A stretch of 64,000 nucleotides of DNA from Wyeomyia smithii (GCF_029784165.1 NC_073695.1:234843844-234907843); one strand, 5' to 3'. Shown: positions 23,735 through 35,894, counted from the stretch's first letter. The notes: generated by a model from the letters alone, not told the origin. Numbers and translations: made by a program.

Positions 23735-24190
23735 TTACAGTTTAAATTGGGAACCTAAATTTTTATTGGAATTAATTGTTTCTAATAATTCATGACAGGT
23801 TTTATAGAATGCGTGAAGTTGTTAGTGTAGCTATCATTAAAACCGAAAACTGTTTTAAGATTCAACCGATGTAAAAGCATTTGATTAATGAAGGGTGTAT
23901 TGTTTCTATGACAAGCTCTCTACAACTTATGAATTTCACTAATTATAATTACCACTCACCAGAAATAATTTCATAGTTGTTTTAAAACAATAACATTACA
24001 GTCAAGTAATTTTACTGCTCTTAATAATATAATAGAGTGTTGAGTTTCAAATATGCATTTTATATAACCGAATTAAATCATTAATTGAAAATACGATGAT
24101 ATTTTTAAGGTTTACCCACTCCCATTAGTTTTTTTTTTGAATGATGAATAATCAAGCATTTTTGTGGTATTAGGATCTCGCTGTCTTTTG
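23735..24190. other. AT-rich non-coding sequence
   Basis: No gene and no clear repeat seen. It may include the 3' flank of the mariner element that follows. Confidence 0.4.
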
Positions 24191-24194
24191 AAAT

Positions 24195-25095
24195 AAAAAT
24201 GCATCATTATTTTGAAAAAAAAAAAAACAAGTTTCCAATAAATCGTTCAAAGTGTTGCCCATCGTTAGCTACAAATTTGTTCCATCTTTCTAGCGGAGCT
24301 CGAATAAAAGTGTTCGTCTTTTGAAGCTATTCACGAACCAAGCCATTTTTTATGTCTTCATATGAGTTGAATCAGTCAATCCATAAACCTTCGAATGGAA
24401 CAAGTAAACCTGGAGAATATGACAAGCAAGGTAGGACATCCCGTTTGAGCGATTCAATGAAAGTTTCAACGACTTTCGCAGTATGCGAAGGAACGTTGTC
24501 ATACAATAGAACCACTTTTTTGTACCTATGCTTGTGTTGTGGCCGATTTTCATGCAGTGCTTGGCTTGATCGCATTGAGCTGGTTCCTCAAATACACATC
24601 ACAACCTTCGTAGCGTGTATATTTGGCCTAGCTGATGGCGTTGAATGAACGGGCATTTTTTCTTCTTTAGATTGCTGTAATAAATCCATTTTTCATTACC
24701 CGTCACGAAGCGATGAAGAACACCCTTCCTTTTTTGTCACTGGAGCAGTTATTTACATGCGAAAAAACTATGCACAATGTGCCATGACTTTAAATCATAA
24801 GAAACTTAAGTTCCTTGTTTTTGTTTATTATTCATTCTCAAAGCATGCAATCACTTGGAAATAGCTTGTCGGGTTACTTTTAATACCGAAGCAAGCTGTT
24901 CCTGCATTTGACATGGATCCTAATCAGGCAATTCCTCCGTGGCCTTCTTTCGCGCGGGCAGTCATCAACATCGAAATTACCGTCCTTAAAGCGACATTGT
25001 TTTACTTGGAGTAGCATTTTCGTAAACTTTTTTCTAACTCTCAATGCACTTCAGTCGCCGTTTTGTTTGGATGAAATGAAAAAAGTAACACTTTT
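24195..25095 (-). pseudogene. mariner transposase pseudogene
   Basis: Minus-strand relic of a mariner cut-and-paste transposase. Pieces in order are an N-terminal helix-turn-helix region with FKDGNFDVDDCPRERRP (about 25,000-24,940) and a linker with KSWHIVHSFFACK. Next come the catalytic block KGVLHRFVTGNEKWIYYSNL (about 24,735-24,670), then KKVVLLYDNVPSHTAKVVE (24,515-24,460) and YSPGLLVPFEG (about 24,410). The relic ends in a region like QHFERFIGNLF near 24,240. The first catalytic Asp of the usual VTGDEKW is Asn here (codon 24,695-24,697). The second Asp, in YDN, is kept (24,498-24,500). The YSPD motif reads YSPG. Several stops and frameshifts occur. Inactive. Confidence 0.88.
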
Positions 25096-25099
25096 GATG

Positions 25100-25580
25100 A
25101 GATGAAGAATATTTGGTACAAGCATAGATGTTTTCATGTAACTGGAAGTGATCTTCTTAAAGAGTTCCAAATTTCTTGACCTCCTTGATTTTTCTTGACC
25201 TTTTGTCCAAGCTTTGCTATATTACTTTCGTCATTTATCGTGTTAATAATTCAACTATGCTGCGCTATTCCTGAAGAACTCGTAAAACGTTTTTTTACAC
25301 GAACTCGTTGAAAATTCACCGAAACATGACTTGAGCGAATTTTTGTTGTTAAAAAATATTTCTGCGAGTAGCTCTTAGAGTTAGCAGTTGTTAGCGGAAA
25401 GATGAGCAAATGGAATTAAAATAACGGTTTTTGACGTATCACATTATTCATTATAACAGTTAATAATTTTCTAGGTTTTTACGTGTTAAATTTGATTTCA
25501 TTGACATGAAATTAGCTGATTATTAAAAATGCCACATGCCACATGGCGACCGTGACAGAGCCTTTTTATGGCTAATTGAC
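25100..25580. other. Non-coding DNA, no gene seen
   Basis: It probably contains the 5' flank of the mariner relic. No second mariner inverted repeat could be identified by eye. Confidence 0.35.
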
Positions 25581-25916
25581 TACCCAAGTAACACACGTTG
25601 GTAGAGAATTGTTGACGTTGCCTATTTGATGACCTCAATATCACCAGAAAAGCGCAAAACATGAAGGTAGTAGAACAAGTACCGATAACTGCATGAAAGC
25701 AAGCCAACTTGATATAATTAAGTGGCAAAATACATCTCGGGTACTATTACGGCAATGCGCAAATCTGTTGCTATGACAACTGTTAACCAGCGCATGCGCA
25801 AATGTGTTGTGTCTGCGCTGTGCAACTAGATCGACAATTGCTTTTATCAGTGTCAGTCTTAATTGATTATAAAATGATGACAAAAATAATATTCAACCTT
25901 TCAAAAAGAGTTTTTA

Positions 25917-25938
25917 ATGAGCATGAGCATGAGCATGA
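25917..25938. repeat. ATGAGC hexanucleotide microsatellite
   Basis: Three and a half units of ATGAGC, followed by ATTGACTGCCCGCGGTTGCT. The junction looks like the start of a dispersed repeat; the repeat class is unknown. Confidence 0.8.
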
Positions 25939-26084
25939 TTGACTGCCCGCGGTTGCTACTCCGTTATTGCCAGATCAGCTGTAATTACACAAAGAACCAA
26001 CAGATGATGTTTGGGACCAACATGCATCCTCAATGTGTAAAAACAGGTGACCTAAATCTTTATATTAGGCAATACCAGCGCCGG

Positions 26085-26214
26085 CTGCATCCGAATGCAG
26101 GTCAAAGAAGGAGTTTGTATAGGAATATGTTGACGTGATACTCGCTTTATTTGAAGCCGAGAACACCTTTGCACTTCCACGAGAAATCACTGGGATTTTG
26201 GATAAAGGGGAAGG
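26085..26214 (+). pseudogene. Short protein-like fragment, unidentified
   Basis: The plus strand reads IPAPAASECRSKKEFV, a TAG stop, then EYVDVILALFEAENTFALPR and EITGILDKGEGIQQGSFW, and ends in TAA. The amphipathic, acidic composition is protein-like, but I recognise no family. It may be the end of a transposon-encoded protein or of a broken gene. No start codon is supported. Confidence 0.35.
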
Positions 26215-26577
26215 TATACAGCAGGGTTCGTTTTGGTAAACGATGCGCTAATGTCGGGTTCTTCAGAACAAGTGCCGCGTCTACAAGTTTATTACATCCG
26301 CCACGATATTCATAATGTGATTCGAACTTATTTAGTTTGACAATGTAACACTGCAACAATAAAACGTACGCGAGGATACAGGATTTTTGACTAAACCGAG
26401 ACAACTTAAAATAACCGTATATCTCCTCGTAAGGTGATGCTCTTTATACCTAAAACTATTGCGCGTTGTTGATCCATCTGTAGATAATACGACCTCATGG
26501 AAGGTACCGACGCGGGGGTTGAAATGATATTTATCGACTGAACGAAATCTACTTCGATTTCCGATGTAATAATTTAG

Positions 26578-26829
26578 ATGCAACGCGCGAGCAGTCTCCG
26601 ACTTAACGTTGATGAAGATGAGAAAGATATGATGAAATATCTGGGTTCACTTCGCGAAATCACCACACGCCGGAAGTCCATAAATCAGCAAAACTCGCCC
26701 GGGCTGAATACGCGTTTACACCGAAGCGTTACGAACAACCGCTTTAACGAACCCTTAACGAACCCGGCCGACACATACGCGCAGGAACTCGGCGTTTACG
26801 TCGATTATCTCTTAACAACGTACGCCTAA
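26578..26829 (+). CDS. Hypothetical 83-residue ORF in CpG-rich segment
   Basis: An 83-codon frame that starts at ATG immediately after an in-frame TAG and ends at TAA (26,827-26,829). The product is hydrophilic and rich in Arg, Asn, Thr and Leu, with an acidic stretch DEDEKDMMKYL near residue 12. I see no signal peptide or membrane segment. I do not recognise a family. The DNA is unusually rich in CpG (for example CGCGCGAG and GGCCGACACATACGCGC) compared with the AT-rich surroundings, hinting at a different origin. It could also be an exon fragment or chance. Upstream, the minus strand also reads protein-like (VDKYHFNPRVGTFHEVV, about 26,530-26,480), so the coding strand is uncertain. Confidence 0.3.
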   Translation: MQRASSLRLNVDEDEKDMMKYLGSLREITTRRKSINQQNSPGLNTRLHRSVTNNRFNEPLTNPADTYAQELGVYVDYLLTTYA

Positions 26830-26839
26830 TACGCCTAAT

Positions 26840-28650
26840 AAATATGAAAATTGGCAATTCTCCATGCATCCAAAGCCTCAACAATTTAATAAAAGCAAAT
26901 ATACATATAAGCCTGAATATATTTTTAAATTTATTGACAAAGTGCCGAACTAGTCATAAATATAACAAATTATGTAAAACAACTGGTCAAAAGCTAGAAC
27001 AATCAAAAAATCAAAGCATATGATTCCTGAGAAACACATACTCCAAACTCCACAAACCACACTAACAATTTGTGGACAAAAATAAAACTTGTTACTGAAA
27101 CCCTGCGGAAAAAAAATACCGCGCAGACAATTTCAACGTTGAAATCAAAATCTCTCTGTATCTGTTTTCTCACATAAAGTAAAACTAGAAACAAGCATCA
27201 AAATATCACTTTACAATACAGACAAGACAAAACGTATACTTAGCTTTCATCTCTTCATTTTCCAGTTGTTTTCATCGTTTTTGGACTTTTCTTTAAATGG
27301 AAGTACAGTGGCAACATGCATGTATGCCTTCACACACTCGTTTAATCCATACAACATTTCATTCGTTGAAAAGAGATAGCACATAAACACTGTAAACGGC
27401 GATGCATGGTTTTGATCTTATTGGCAAATTTTCAGTTCAAGTTTAATTAGATACCAGCTAAATATAATTTGCACTATGCCAATGAATAAATCCCTAATGA
27501 GCATTCAATCACTATAAAACTATGTGGAGCAGCTGCTCGAAAAACACTCTCTTTATTGTATGTAATAACACCACACACTCCACACTTTCAAACCGTCGCC
27601 AAGACAGCGATAGAAAAAAAAAAAAACAAGAAAAAAATAAAAACTTTGGTGAATCTAAAAAGCAACGCAATAATATTCAATTTTCACAATTAAATTCACT
27701 TTTTTTTGTGGAACTTCACATTTTTCGCACTCAGCACATTTCAATAGAACACCTGTATATATGTTTAACAATTCTTTAGGTGTAAAATAACCGAAAATCA
27801 CCAAACAATGTGATGATTTCAAGCAGGAACCAGCTGGCCAATCTTGATCACGGCCTCGCACAACCATCCGCGAACTTTTCCAAGAAAAAACAATTTTAAA
27901 TTTAGAAAATAAACTCACTCCGCGATAACATCTATAACGAACATGCACAACTAAATTAAACAATTTTTCTTCCGATATAACATGCGAGCGAAAAATTTTT
28001 GCGTCCGATTTCGGTCATGGCTTGCTTCGACCACGACCAGAGTTGTTTCTTTTAATAACAAAAAACTGAAGTGATATTGGTTACACTGTAAGCGTTTTGT
28101 TTATCTTTTGATGGCGCGTTATGACCCGCTTCGAATAAATGTAGCAATCGTTCATACAATTTAAATATTGATTTGATCAAGTAATTTCCAGTTGGGTGTT
28201 GAATGCTACGACTATTGTACTAAGGAAAAGCATTTTACAGGTACGTAGTGTTGTTAATAGATGGTGTAATGTCTTACGAAAAGACCAAGTGATAGTGATT
28301 GTCATTCTTGAACTCATGTTATTAAAAACATCTCCAAAACCAGGAAAAACGAGCTTGTTTTCGAAATGCGGTTGTATTATTGATGAAAAACAACTTCAAA
28401 CACAATATAATAACACATGTTTTCAATTGCGCTTGTAGTACACTTATATGACTTTTTTCGTTGTTACTTATTTTCTAACATGTTTTGTGTGTTACTTGGG
28501 TATAGATAACACTGCTTAACACAGGGGCACTCCAAAAGCCCAAACCGAAAAAATAAGATTATAGCTATTCAACCATTCATGTGAATTTAAGTGTCCCTAG
28601 CCATTGCTGTTTTTTATAGACTTAAATGAGTTTCCTCGTAAACATAATGG
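26840..28650. other. AT-rich non-coding sequence
   Basis: No gene supported. Poly-A runs at about 27,617-27,640 and short open frames look incidental. Confidence 0.4.
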
Positions 28651-28654
28651 TTAA

Positions 28655-28815
28655 ACGATGAACCAGCCCCACCCCCCCCCCTTGGGTGATTTTTCGGTTT
28701 TCAAAAAGGCCCATCTTCAATCGCTTTTCGCCACCCCATTTTTAAGTCCGATTGAGCTGAAATTTTGCACAGGGTGTTTTTTCGAGCAGGTGAACATTTT
28801 GTATAGGTTTTTTTT
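28655..28815 (+). repeat. Dispersed repeat with GATTGAGCTGAAATTTTGCA
   Basis: The core GATTGAGCTGAAATTTTGCA, CAGGGTGTTTTTTC and CAGGTGAACAT recurs at 43,420-43,470 (direct) and 41,886-41,930 (inverted), with a weaker form at 60,710-60,745. Here it follows CTTGGGTGATTTTTCGG, which is also shared with the 41.9-kb copy. Confidence 0.7.
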
Positions 28816-28829
28816 TGAAATTCGAGATG

Positions 28830-29415
28830 ACCATTTTGGCTGGCACCCTACTATATACTCAATCAATTGTTTTTGATTGTTTTTTTGCACTTTTTTGCTT
28901 TGATCATCGACGTGTAGAGGTAGATTCATGCAGATATGTTTTGTATGTATTTTCGGTTGAGAGTAGAGGAAAATAAACTAACTTTTTTACTAGAATGTTT
29001 GTAAACATACAGAGGATTTCTTGTTCATACGAATGTGTTTCTTAACAAAATTTTTGAGAGGCTCGGGTTTATGTTTCGGAGAACATTGTACTCTGTTCGC
29101 ATGGGTCTTATTTGACAATATTCGACTATCAGTTTAGATGTAATGGAAATATATGATGTGGTAAAACCCTTGGCTGTCCGAAGATTAATTTGCTTCTTAT
29201 GACAATTATGTCAAATCGGTGGATAATAATAAGCGTATAACTAAACTATCGATGTATACATTCACCCCTGACCTCAAAACATAAAATAGTAAAATTGCTA
29301 TATAAATAATCTAAAAATTCAACTGATAAAATACAATTTAAACTCAAAAGTCGGAAAATCACAACAGCCTCAGCTCTTATTAGCTCTAAAAATTCATACC
29401 TATAACATAATCAAT
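28830..29415. other. Non-coding DNA, no gene seen
   Basis: No supported gene or repeat. Confidence 0.35.
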
Positions 29416-29419
29416 TATC

Positions 29420-29695
29420 GACCCACAACATCTAACAGATGTATCCCAGGGTCTCCCTTTCCTACTAAAATTTCCCATCTCCTGTAACATTTATGAGAGC
29501 ACGTAGAGTTCTCTGCGGTTCTCTTGAGTAATTGTTGGACTAACATTCCTTTTCCGTTCCCCAACAGTTTCAAGGACGTGGCCAGGGCGGTAACAGTTCT
29601 CTGGAGACATCGGTAATTTGTTCTCGTAAACAGAGTATAGTTGCTAGCACCAACTACGAAGTTGTGCAGCTGTTTATGCTATGCTATGCTATCTT
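29420..29695 (+). mobile_element. 3' end of a retroposon with ATGCT tail
   Basis: A GC-richer block ends in a small stem (AGCACCAACTACGAAGTTGT) followed by TTATGCTATGCTATGCTATC, a short tandem tail. This layout, a 3' hairpin followed by a short-unit tail, is typical of some LINE or SINE 3' ends. No coding part is attached. The family is not identified. Confidence 0.5.
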
Positions 29696-30082
29696 GAAAT
29701 TATTTTAAAATTGTTTAATAATTTTAAATTTGTAATAATTCTAGAATAATTTTGCAATCTTTTCAGAATAATTTGTCTTCATCATTTTAAAAACATATTA
29801 AAATTATTTACATTTTGACATTTTCTAAATTATTTTCAGAATCACTTAAAACTATTCATAAATCATTTGGAAATCATTTTGAAATCGTTATTGACATATT
29901 TTTTTTTTTAAGAATCACTCACCAGCCAATACATTTTGACAGTAAGTAAGTTACCTAGTAATATAATTTTAATAACCTGTGAATCATCAAAAAAATGTAA
30001 CAACGTTTGATTTCATTTTTTCACTATTAACTGGTTAGGAATTCTAAAACTCTGTTTTAAATTTTGAAAATAAAAGTTTTTT

Positions 30083-30127
30083 TGTTTTTATTAAAAAGGC
30101 TTTCAGTTTGAAGCTGGTTCGCCTCTA
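30083..30127 (-). mobile_element. Short retroposon 3'-end relic
   Basis: TTTTTGTTTTTATTAAAAAG then GCTTTCAGTTTGAAGCTGGT is a diverged third copy of the tail at 4,508 and 17,552. Confidence 0.45.
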
Positions 30128-30389
30128 ACAAATTAATGCTTTTTTTTTATATTACAGAGTTTTCTCATAGCATCCCCGTTCAATACTCCTGCATTTAACC
30201 ATTACCTAGTAAAATATTGGAAGGGCAGAAGATAATAACTCCCGAAATAAATATAACACTATTGACCTAAACATACTGGAGATAAATCCGCACAACAAAA
30301 TAGGGGCTTGTTTTCTCTTCCCATAGAAAGCAAAATAAAGATCTGCATTAACTTGTTTACGTCTGGCACGTTTATATTTTTCAGCCTTA

Positions 30390-30499
30390 AGCAGGTATTA
30401 CACGATGCAAATATTTGCTATTTTTGGTACGGATTTTATTTTGTGCAAATAAAAATCGTACCAAAAAATAGCAAATATTCGCTTCGTCTAATACCTGCT
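30390..30499. mobile_element. 110-bp palindromic MITE, TTA target
   Basis: The arms AGCAGGTATTACACGATGCA and its near-perfect inverse at the other end extend for about 50 bp through GCTATTTTTGGTACG, leaving almost no loop. TTA flanks both sides (30,387-30,389 and 30,500-30,502). It would fold into one long hairpin. Confidence 0.85.
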
Positions 30500-30502
30500 T
30501 TA

Positions 30503-33500
30503 GAGATAAAGATTATACCTCAGCTGAAGGTTAAATTGTTTTTTTGATTCATTCTGTGTTTCAAATTAAATTCAGTTGCTGTGTATAATTATTTTTATGA
30601 TTGGATAAAAAAATTCAGTAAGGCGATTTTGCAGTTATTTTTATAGACGTTTGACCGTTCGAAATTCAATTTTCGTTACCGTACGAACCGTAAATATTCA
30701 CTTTCACCCTCGTTAAGTGGAACCAATTATTTCGCATAAATTCGCAATTCCCCGGTTAATCTATGTCTGCAACCCACATCAGACCTGGCCATCATAGCCA
30801 CGGCGCACGATAAGCCAAGCAAGCGGCACCCATCACGTAGTATTCGCTTTTCATTCATCAAATTTTCACATCCAATTAGAGACAGTGCAACCGAACGGAA
30901 GCCCATCTGTTGATCTATTCGTGTCGGGGATATTCACATTATCGGTGGCATTGGATCGGATGTCTGTTTCAGAGCAGTGACCCTTTTCGGAAACAGGAAA
31001 GGGATATTGATTTGACGGAAAAAAAAAATCATTACTTCAACACTGCCCTAAATGTGTACACGCTTGTACTTGAGCTAGTGCAGAATATAATTACCTGGAG
31101 AGAAACGAGCAGCGAAGGGCTCCAGGTGAAGCAGCCGTTCTCCCACAGAAATATTCAATTTAATCACTGTAAATATTATAACAGATATTAAAAGCCACAG
31201 CCATTGCAATTCTCACTCATTTATTTCAATTAGTAACAGTAATGTCGGGGAGGGGAAATAAAAAAAAATATTGCAAACAAAATTAGTCGTTTTACATGGT
31301 TCCGATCGTCACGCCTGCCTGCGGAATCATCAAGCGGTAATTAATATCCTGCGAAATGTAAATACTCGACCTGCATTGATTCGGTGGTGTGGAATTCTCG
31401 TTAACATTATTTTTGCACCACCGCCACCGCCTCTTCTGCCGCAACCGCTACTACTCAAAGAGTTGAACACACAAATTGTGATTATACTATTAAAACCGTC
31501 TGCCAGGCGGCAATAACGTGTAACGTGTGACATGTGCGACATTCTCTCTACTCTACGTACGTAGGTAGAGGAAAGCCAGCGTGAGTTCAAAGGTGCCATG
31601 AAACACACAAATAATCGATTGCAGAGGGTGAAAGAGGCGAGCACTTCAGAGGAACGGTGTCTAACTTCACGCTGTTCTATCGCAATCGAAAGCTATAACT
31701 GCGGCAAAGGAATAAAGCAGTAACATCTTTTTGAACTGATTGCAAACTGAGAGCACCTCGGTTGCAGGCTGCAGCCGGGAGCCAGTTTAAGTTACGTAGC
31801 ATCGGGGAACCTGCTGCGATATGTTTGTGTATGTGCAGGTAGGGAAATCCAATTTCACAAGGATGACACGGAGGTGTGATAATCGTTAACGAAGAAATGC
31901 ACAGGGAGCGGGAACCGAACAGGGTGATAAGTAATCAACCTCTTTTTAATGGATTTGGCATACGTGTGACATACATCTATGAGGCAGGAACTGGTAGGGG
32001 AAACTGGTGCACGCTTTAGTGTAATGGAAAAAGGATAATCCACGGTAGAATTAATGTCACTTACAGACGGAAGCTGCCGATCAAGGGAAGAGAAAGATAA
32101 AATTTACTATGTTTTACCACAACTGAAAGATTTTTGGAAAATAAATCGTGTTTCTATCGGGTTTTTTGAAGGATTAATTGAATACTGTTATCCGTTTGAG
32201 GTTAAAAATTCGTAGCTTTCCGTTACTTTTATAGATGATTGATGGTTTGAATATCCCTGAGCCATAAACCGAAAAAAAAACTAGGGAATAAAAATCACCA
32301 TCCTCATTATTGCAAGCTATATTGAAATCGAACAGGAACGAGTGTAGTTGTTTGGTAATTTTGTAGAGAATTTACCAGAATAGAGTAAGTTATAGGATCT
32401 ATTCATCAATTTTTCATTACGCTGTTACGTAAAGTTAATCAACTTGTTTAACCCATGCTGGCACGCTGCAGAAAAAACTTTCAAAAACTTTTGTCCCCAT
32501 TGCCTGGCGGTGACAATATGCTTTCGACATAATGAGAAACGAACAATGGAAAGGACGACGTTCGCTCGTTTGAAGGTGGCCAATGTGTAAAATATGTGTA
32601 TCTGCTTGCTGTACAGCTACATAGTAGAGAAAAATGCCACAATAAATTTATGACAGCGTGAAGTGCCGAAGTGGCATTTGCACTGTACCATATTCCAGCC
32701 ATCCATTTGTCCAGCAACCTGCCTTTCACCTCTGGGGATTCATCAGGTGGTAAACACAAGGGAACTGTTTTCAATGTCCCATACACTGCTGCTGGTCGCT
32801 CTACATGAAGTGGAGCTTCCGGTTACATGAGCAACACAACAACAACCCAGTGGCAACACAAATCAGCGGGAATGAGAATAATTTTTATTACTAGAGAAAT
32901 CTGTTTCGGATCGTTCCTTTTAGCACTGGCACGAAGCGCTCGCTAGCGGTTGCATTAACACAGTAAAAATGCTCAACTGCAGGTTGGCACGCTTCAGGGA
33001 AGCTCCGTGTGGACATGTCAGCTACATTTATATTCTCGTGGCTGAAATTGAAATAAACGCTGTCGGTTTGATTAAATAATTCAGCTTTTAATGGGCAGTA
33101 CCGATGATAACGAATACGGTTGTTAAAAGTAAGTTCGCTTTTCACTGTTCCTAAGTAAGACTGGGTCAGTCGAAATTAACCGTATCTAAGGGTACAGTAA
33201 AAATAATGTTAACTGCAGAACCGAACATATTACAAACGTAATTTGCAACTTGCATTACTTCTACTTCGACTAAAACAGGATTTACGAAGCAACGAACAAA
33301 TGAAGAAACCATCAACAATAAACCCAATTTTAGTTGAACAGCATCGTACACGTTTTCTATAAAATCATTCGTACCTATATCATAAATCAGGTCTTTAACC
33401 TGCGACCGGAAATGACATTTCCACTTGGTCACAATTGCAGATGCAATCATGCGTTTCATAAAACTTCACCGCCCATGCGAGCAGTTCGAAGCACAGCAGG

Positions 33501-34408
33501 TAGTGTGAATTGTAATCGTTTCTTTAAAAAAAGTGAACATATTAATGAGAACGAAGATGCAACGAGGGGTGAGCGTTTCTACTTTGAGCTTAGGTATATA
33601 CAACTTAATCATTCGCCGAAGATCTTTGATGCTTCGGCTGAGAAAAGATCACAATCGGGACTCCCATCCGCGGTTTGGATCCCGACGATGGCAACCAACG
33701 TTGTGCGTGAGTGCGGCCACATTGATATTAATTCATCCGATTGTTGGCGGCCATGTCATGTTGCGTGACCAGGCGTGAACCGAGCCAATGAATAACAGGT
33801 TTTACAGGCCTGCACCAACCTGCTCGTTGTTGTTCTAGTTTTTGCGATGGTTTTAACTTTTATGAATGAAATGTCCGTATGGGATGCGAAGCATAATATG
33901 TGGTGGTTGTTAATGAGTGATGCACGTGGAAACTTCGCTCGGTTATTACGTCAAAGGAGAACTGATGTCGAGATTTGATCGTGGGAAAACTAAAAGACAG
34001 TCGTTGCCGTTGTTGTGAGATTCCTCTGATTGACATTGTGGTTATATTATTGACCCGTTCGCGAACAAGTTGCTACTGATGTTATCGCCAGCAACATCAA
34101 CGTAGGGGGAAGCGGCTGTTGTGCAGAAATTACTATTATTGCTGCAAATAACATGTTGAAGGCTATTATGGACTGTCGATATTAACATACGTGGCAAATT
34201 CATTTGAAAAAAAAAATCACAAATCGTTTTTAACTGTCTGTACAAAGCAACATTGTTATGGTAGCTTTATTACACAGCAGTATACTTTAAATTTATCGAT
34301 TAGTTCATTGGTTAGAAGACAATTTTCTGTCTTCTTATTCAAATAATTTTGAACATTGAAGGCATAAGAATTCTAAATTGATTTAAAGTATCATGCCAAA
34401 GATTGAGC
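30503..34408. other. Apparently single-copy non-coding DNA
   Basis: Moderate GC content, no transposon relic recognised and no persuasive coding frame. Short open frames on both strands have no shared features with known families. It may be intron or regulatory sequence of a neighbouring gene. Confidence 0.4.
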
Positions 34409-34411
34409 TTG

Positions 34412-34560
34412 CTTGAATTTTGGTGCTCCTAGCGAACTCGGAGGTGTATTAAGTCTTCAGAGACTTGAAAAAAATTTCCCGCAGACAAACGTAGCGAGCA
34501 TTTACTCTGTGGTCTTTTGGCGCACTTCCAGCCTTCTGAGGGGCACCAAAATTCGCAGGA
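34412..34560. mobile_element. Small hairpin MITE
   Basis: TTGAATTTTGGTGCTCCTAG at the left and CTGAGGGGCACCAAAATTCG at the right are inverted copies about 110 bp apart. No clear target duplication is seen. Confidence 0.5.
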
Positions 34561-35152
34561 ATTTTCAACTCTGTGCAACATCATTCTAATTCTTTCTCGC
34601 TCATGAGATTTTTCATGATTTAAAAATCCTTAACGGGTTAGTGTAGACAACATACTTTGTAAACTAATTACTGTTAACTATTGCGTTTCGAAAAAAGTAA
34701 AATTTAACATGGAAGAAACGATTTTTTTTTTCAATATTTCACTATTCAAAAATTATTCGAAGTATTTTTTTGAATATTAATGAAAAGAAAGAAAAAATTT
34801 ATGATGAATTATTTTTGTTAGAATATAGAGAAGTGATTTTTTTCTTTAACTTCTCAAAGAAAAAACACTGCATTTCGAACGACTGCAGTACGTGCCACGA
34901 TCAAGATAATTATAAAGAATTGTCTCTGTGTGTCTCCATATGCTGAGCAATATGATATTTCGTCGTAACTGGTTATAAACTGGCTATAATAGAAGGTACA
35001 CGTAATATTTTTTTGTCTCCTGTGTGCCTAGTGCTCTAGTTGCTCTGAAGTACCATGTAAAAATGTATGGAACAAGCAAAAAAGAATATAAATTTCTAAT
35101 TCTATGGATCGTTACACGCATTAAACAATCGATCTACGTAAAATATATAGCG

Positions 35153-35283
35153 AAGCAAAGCCTAGGTGCTACATTCCGTATCGGAACTCCAACTTTTGTT
35201 TATTATGTTTTAGTGTACAGGACCATTGCGGGGATAGCGCTACGAACCGGGACTCGAACCTACTCGAAATGCACATCGCAATA
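35153..35283 (-). mobile_element. SINE family S, partial copy
   Basis: The minus strand shows TAGGTTCGAGTCCCGG (B box), CTGTACACTAAAACAT, GAGTTCCGATACGGAATGTA and GGCTTTGCTTCG. The A-box part of the head is missing or degraded. Confidence 0.75.
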
Positions 35284-35664
35284 GGTGAATACATTGATAG
35301 AGATTTAAATCAGAATGTGTATTATACACACAAAAATCGTGATGCTTCGGTGTAGTTCGGCTTAGAGCGTTTAGGGTTTTGGGACATATGAACGATGTGC
35401 CATCCCTAAAAACGCTGTCTGCAGTCAAAACAGCCATTAGCAATGTTTTTTGCCACAGAATTAACTGACGTGCCAGTAACGTAGAACCAAATACGTATGA
35501 ATTGTCATTTTTGATTTGGCTGAAACTCTGCATAGATGTTTTTATGGGCAAAATATGCCTTCTTAAGCCATTGGGTGTTTTTTAATCGCGAGTCGTTTAT
35601 GAGTAGCTATGTAGAAAAAGTATGGAGGATTACAAATATTTTTAGAGCCAAAAAGGGTTTGCTT

Positions 35665-35735
35665 TATTGGTATGACGGCTTCGGTAAAGTTGTAGATAAT
35701 AATTTTACCTTTGTAATAATCTAATTTCTTTTTCA
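35665..35735 (+). repeat. Fragment of the CTTCGGTAAAGTTG repeat
   Basis: GACGGCTTCGGTAAAGTTGT followed by AGATAATAATTTTACCTTTG matches the recurrent module near 5,345-5,390 (TGTAGATAATAATTTTGTCC). Confidence 0.5.
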
Positions 35736-35759
35736 AAATATTACAAAAGATTAGCTTAA

Positions 35760-35894
35760 CCCTCTAGTGCCCAGTGCCGCCTTTAGACGGTCTTCAGTTG
35801 AAAAAGCTTCAATCAATACTTAAAAAATGTTTATAAAATTTGAAAATGTTTTTTTTTCGAAGTCCGTCTGAAAATTAATTTGGGCACTAGAGGG
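35760..35894. mobile_element. 135-bp piggyBac-type MITE
   Basis: The ends CCCTCTAGTGCCCA and TGGGCACTAGAGGG are perfect inverted repeats flanked on both sides by TTAA (35,756-35,759 and 35,895-35,898). TTAA targets with CCCT ends are the signature of piggyBac elements. No coding capacity. Confidence 0.85.

Larger units (their letters stand above)
25583..28500. mobile_element. Candidate TA-flanked element (CCCAAGTAAC ends)
   Basis: CCCAAGTAACACAC starts at 25,583 after TA, and its exact inverse, GTGTGTTACTTGGG, ends at 28,500 before TA. Similar ends occur on the small MITE at 61,124-61,220. Identity between the two ends falls off after about 14 bp, so the boundaries could be two separate small MITEs rather than one 2.9-kb element. 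The interior holds an ATGAGC microsatellite and a CpG-rich segment. Confidence 0.4.

Noticed and set aside
30910..34245. Many 60-145 codon frames on both strands
   Set aside because: They overlap each other and show no domain, splice or family signal; typical of chance frames in GC-moderate non-coding DNA.
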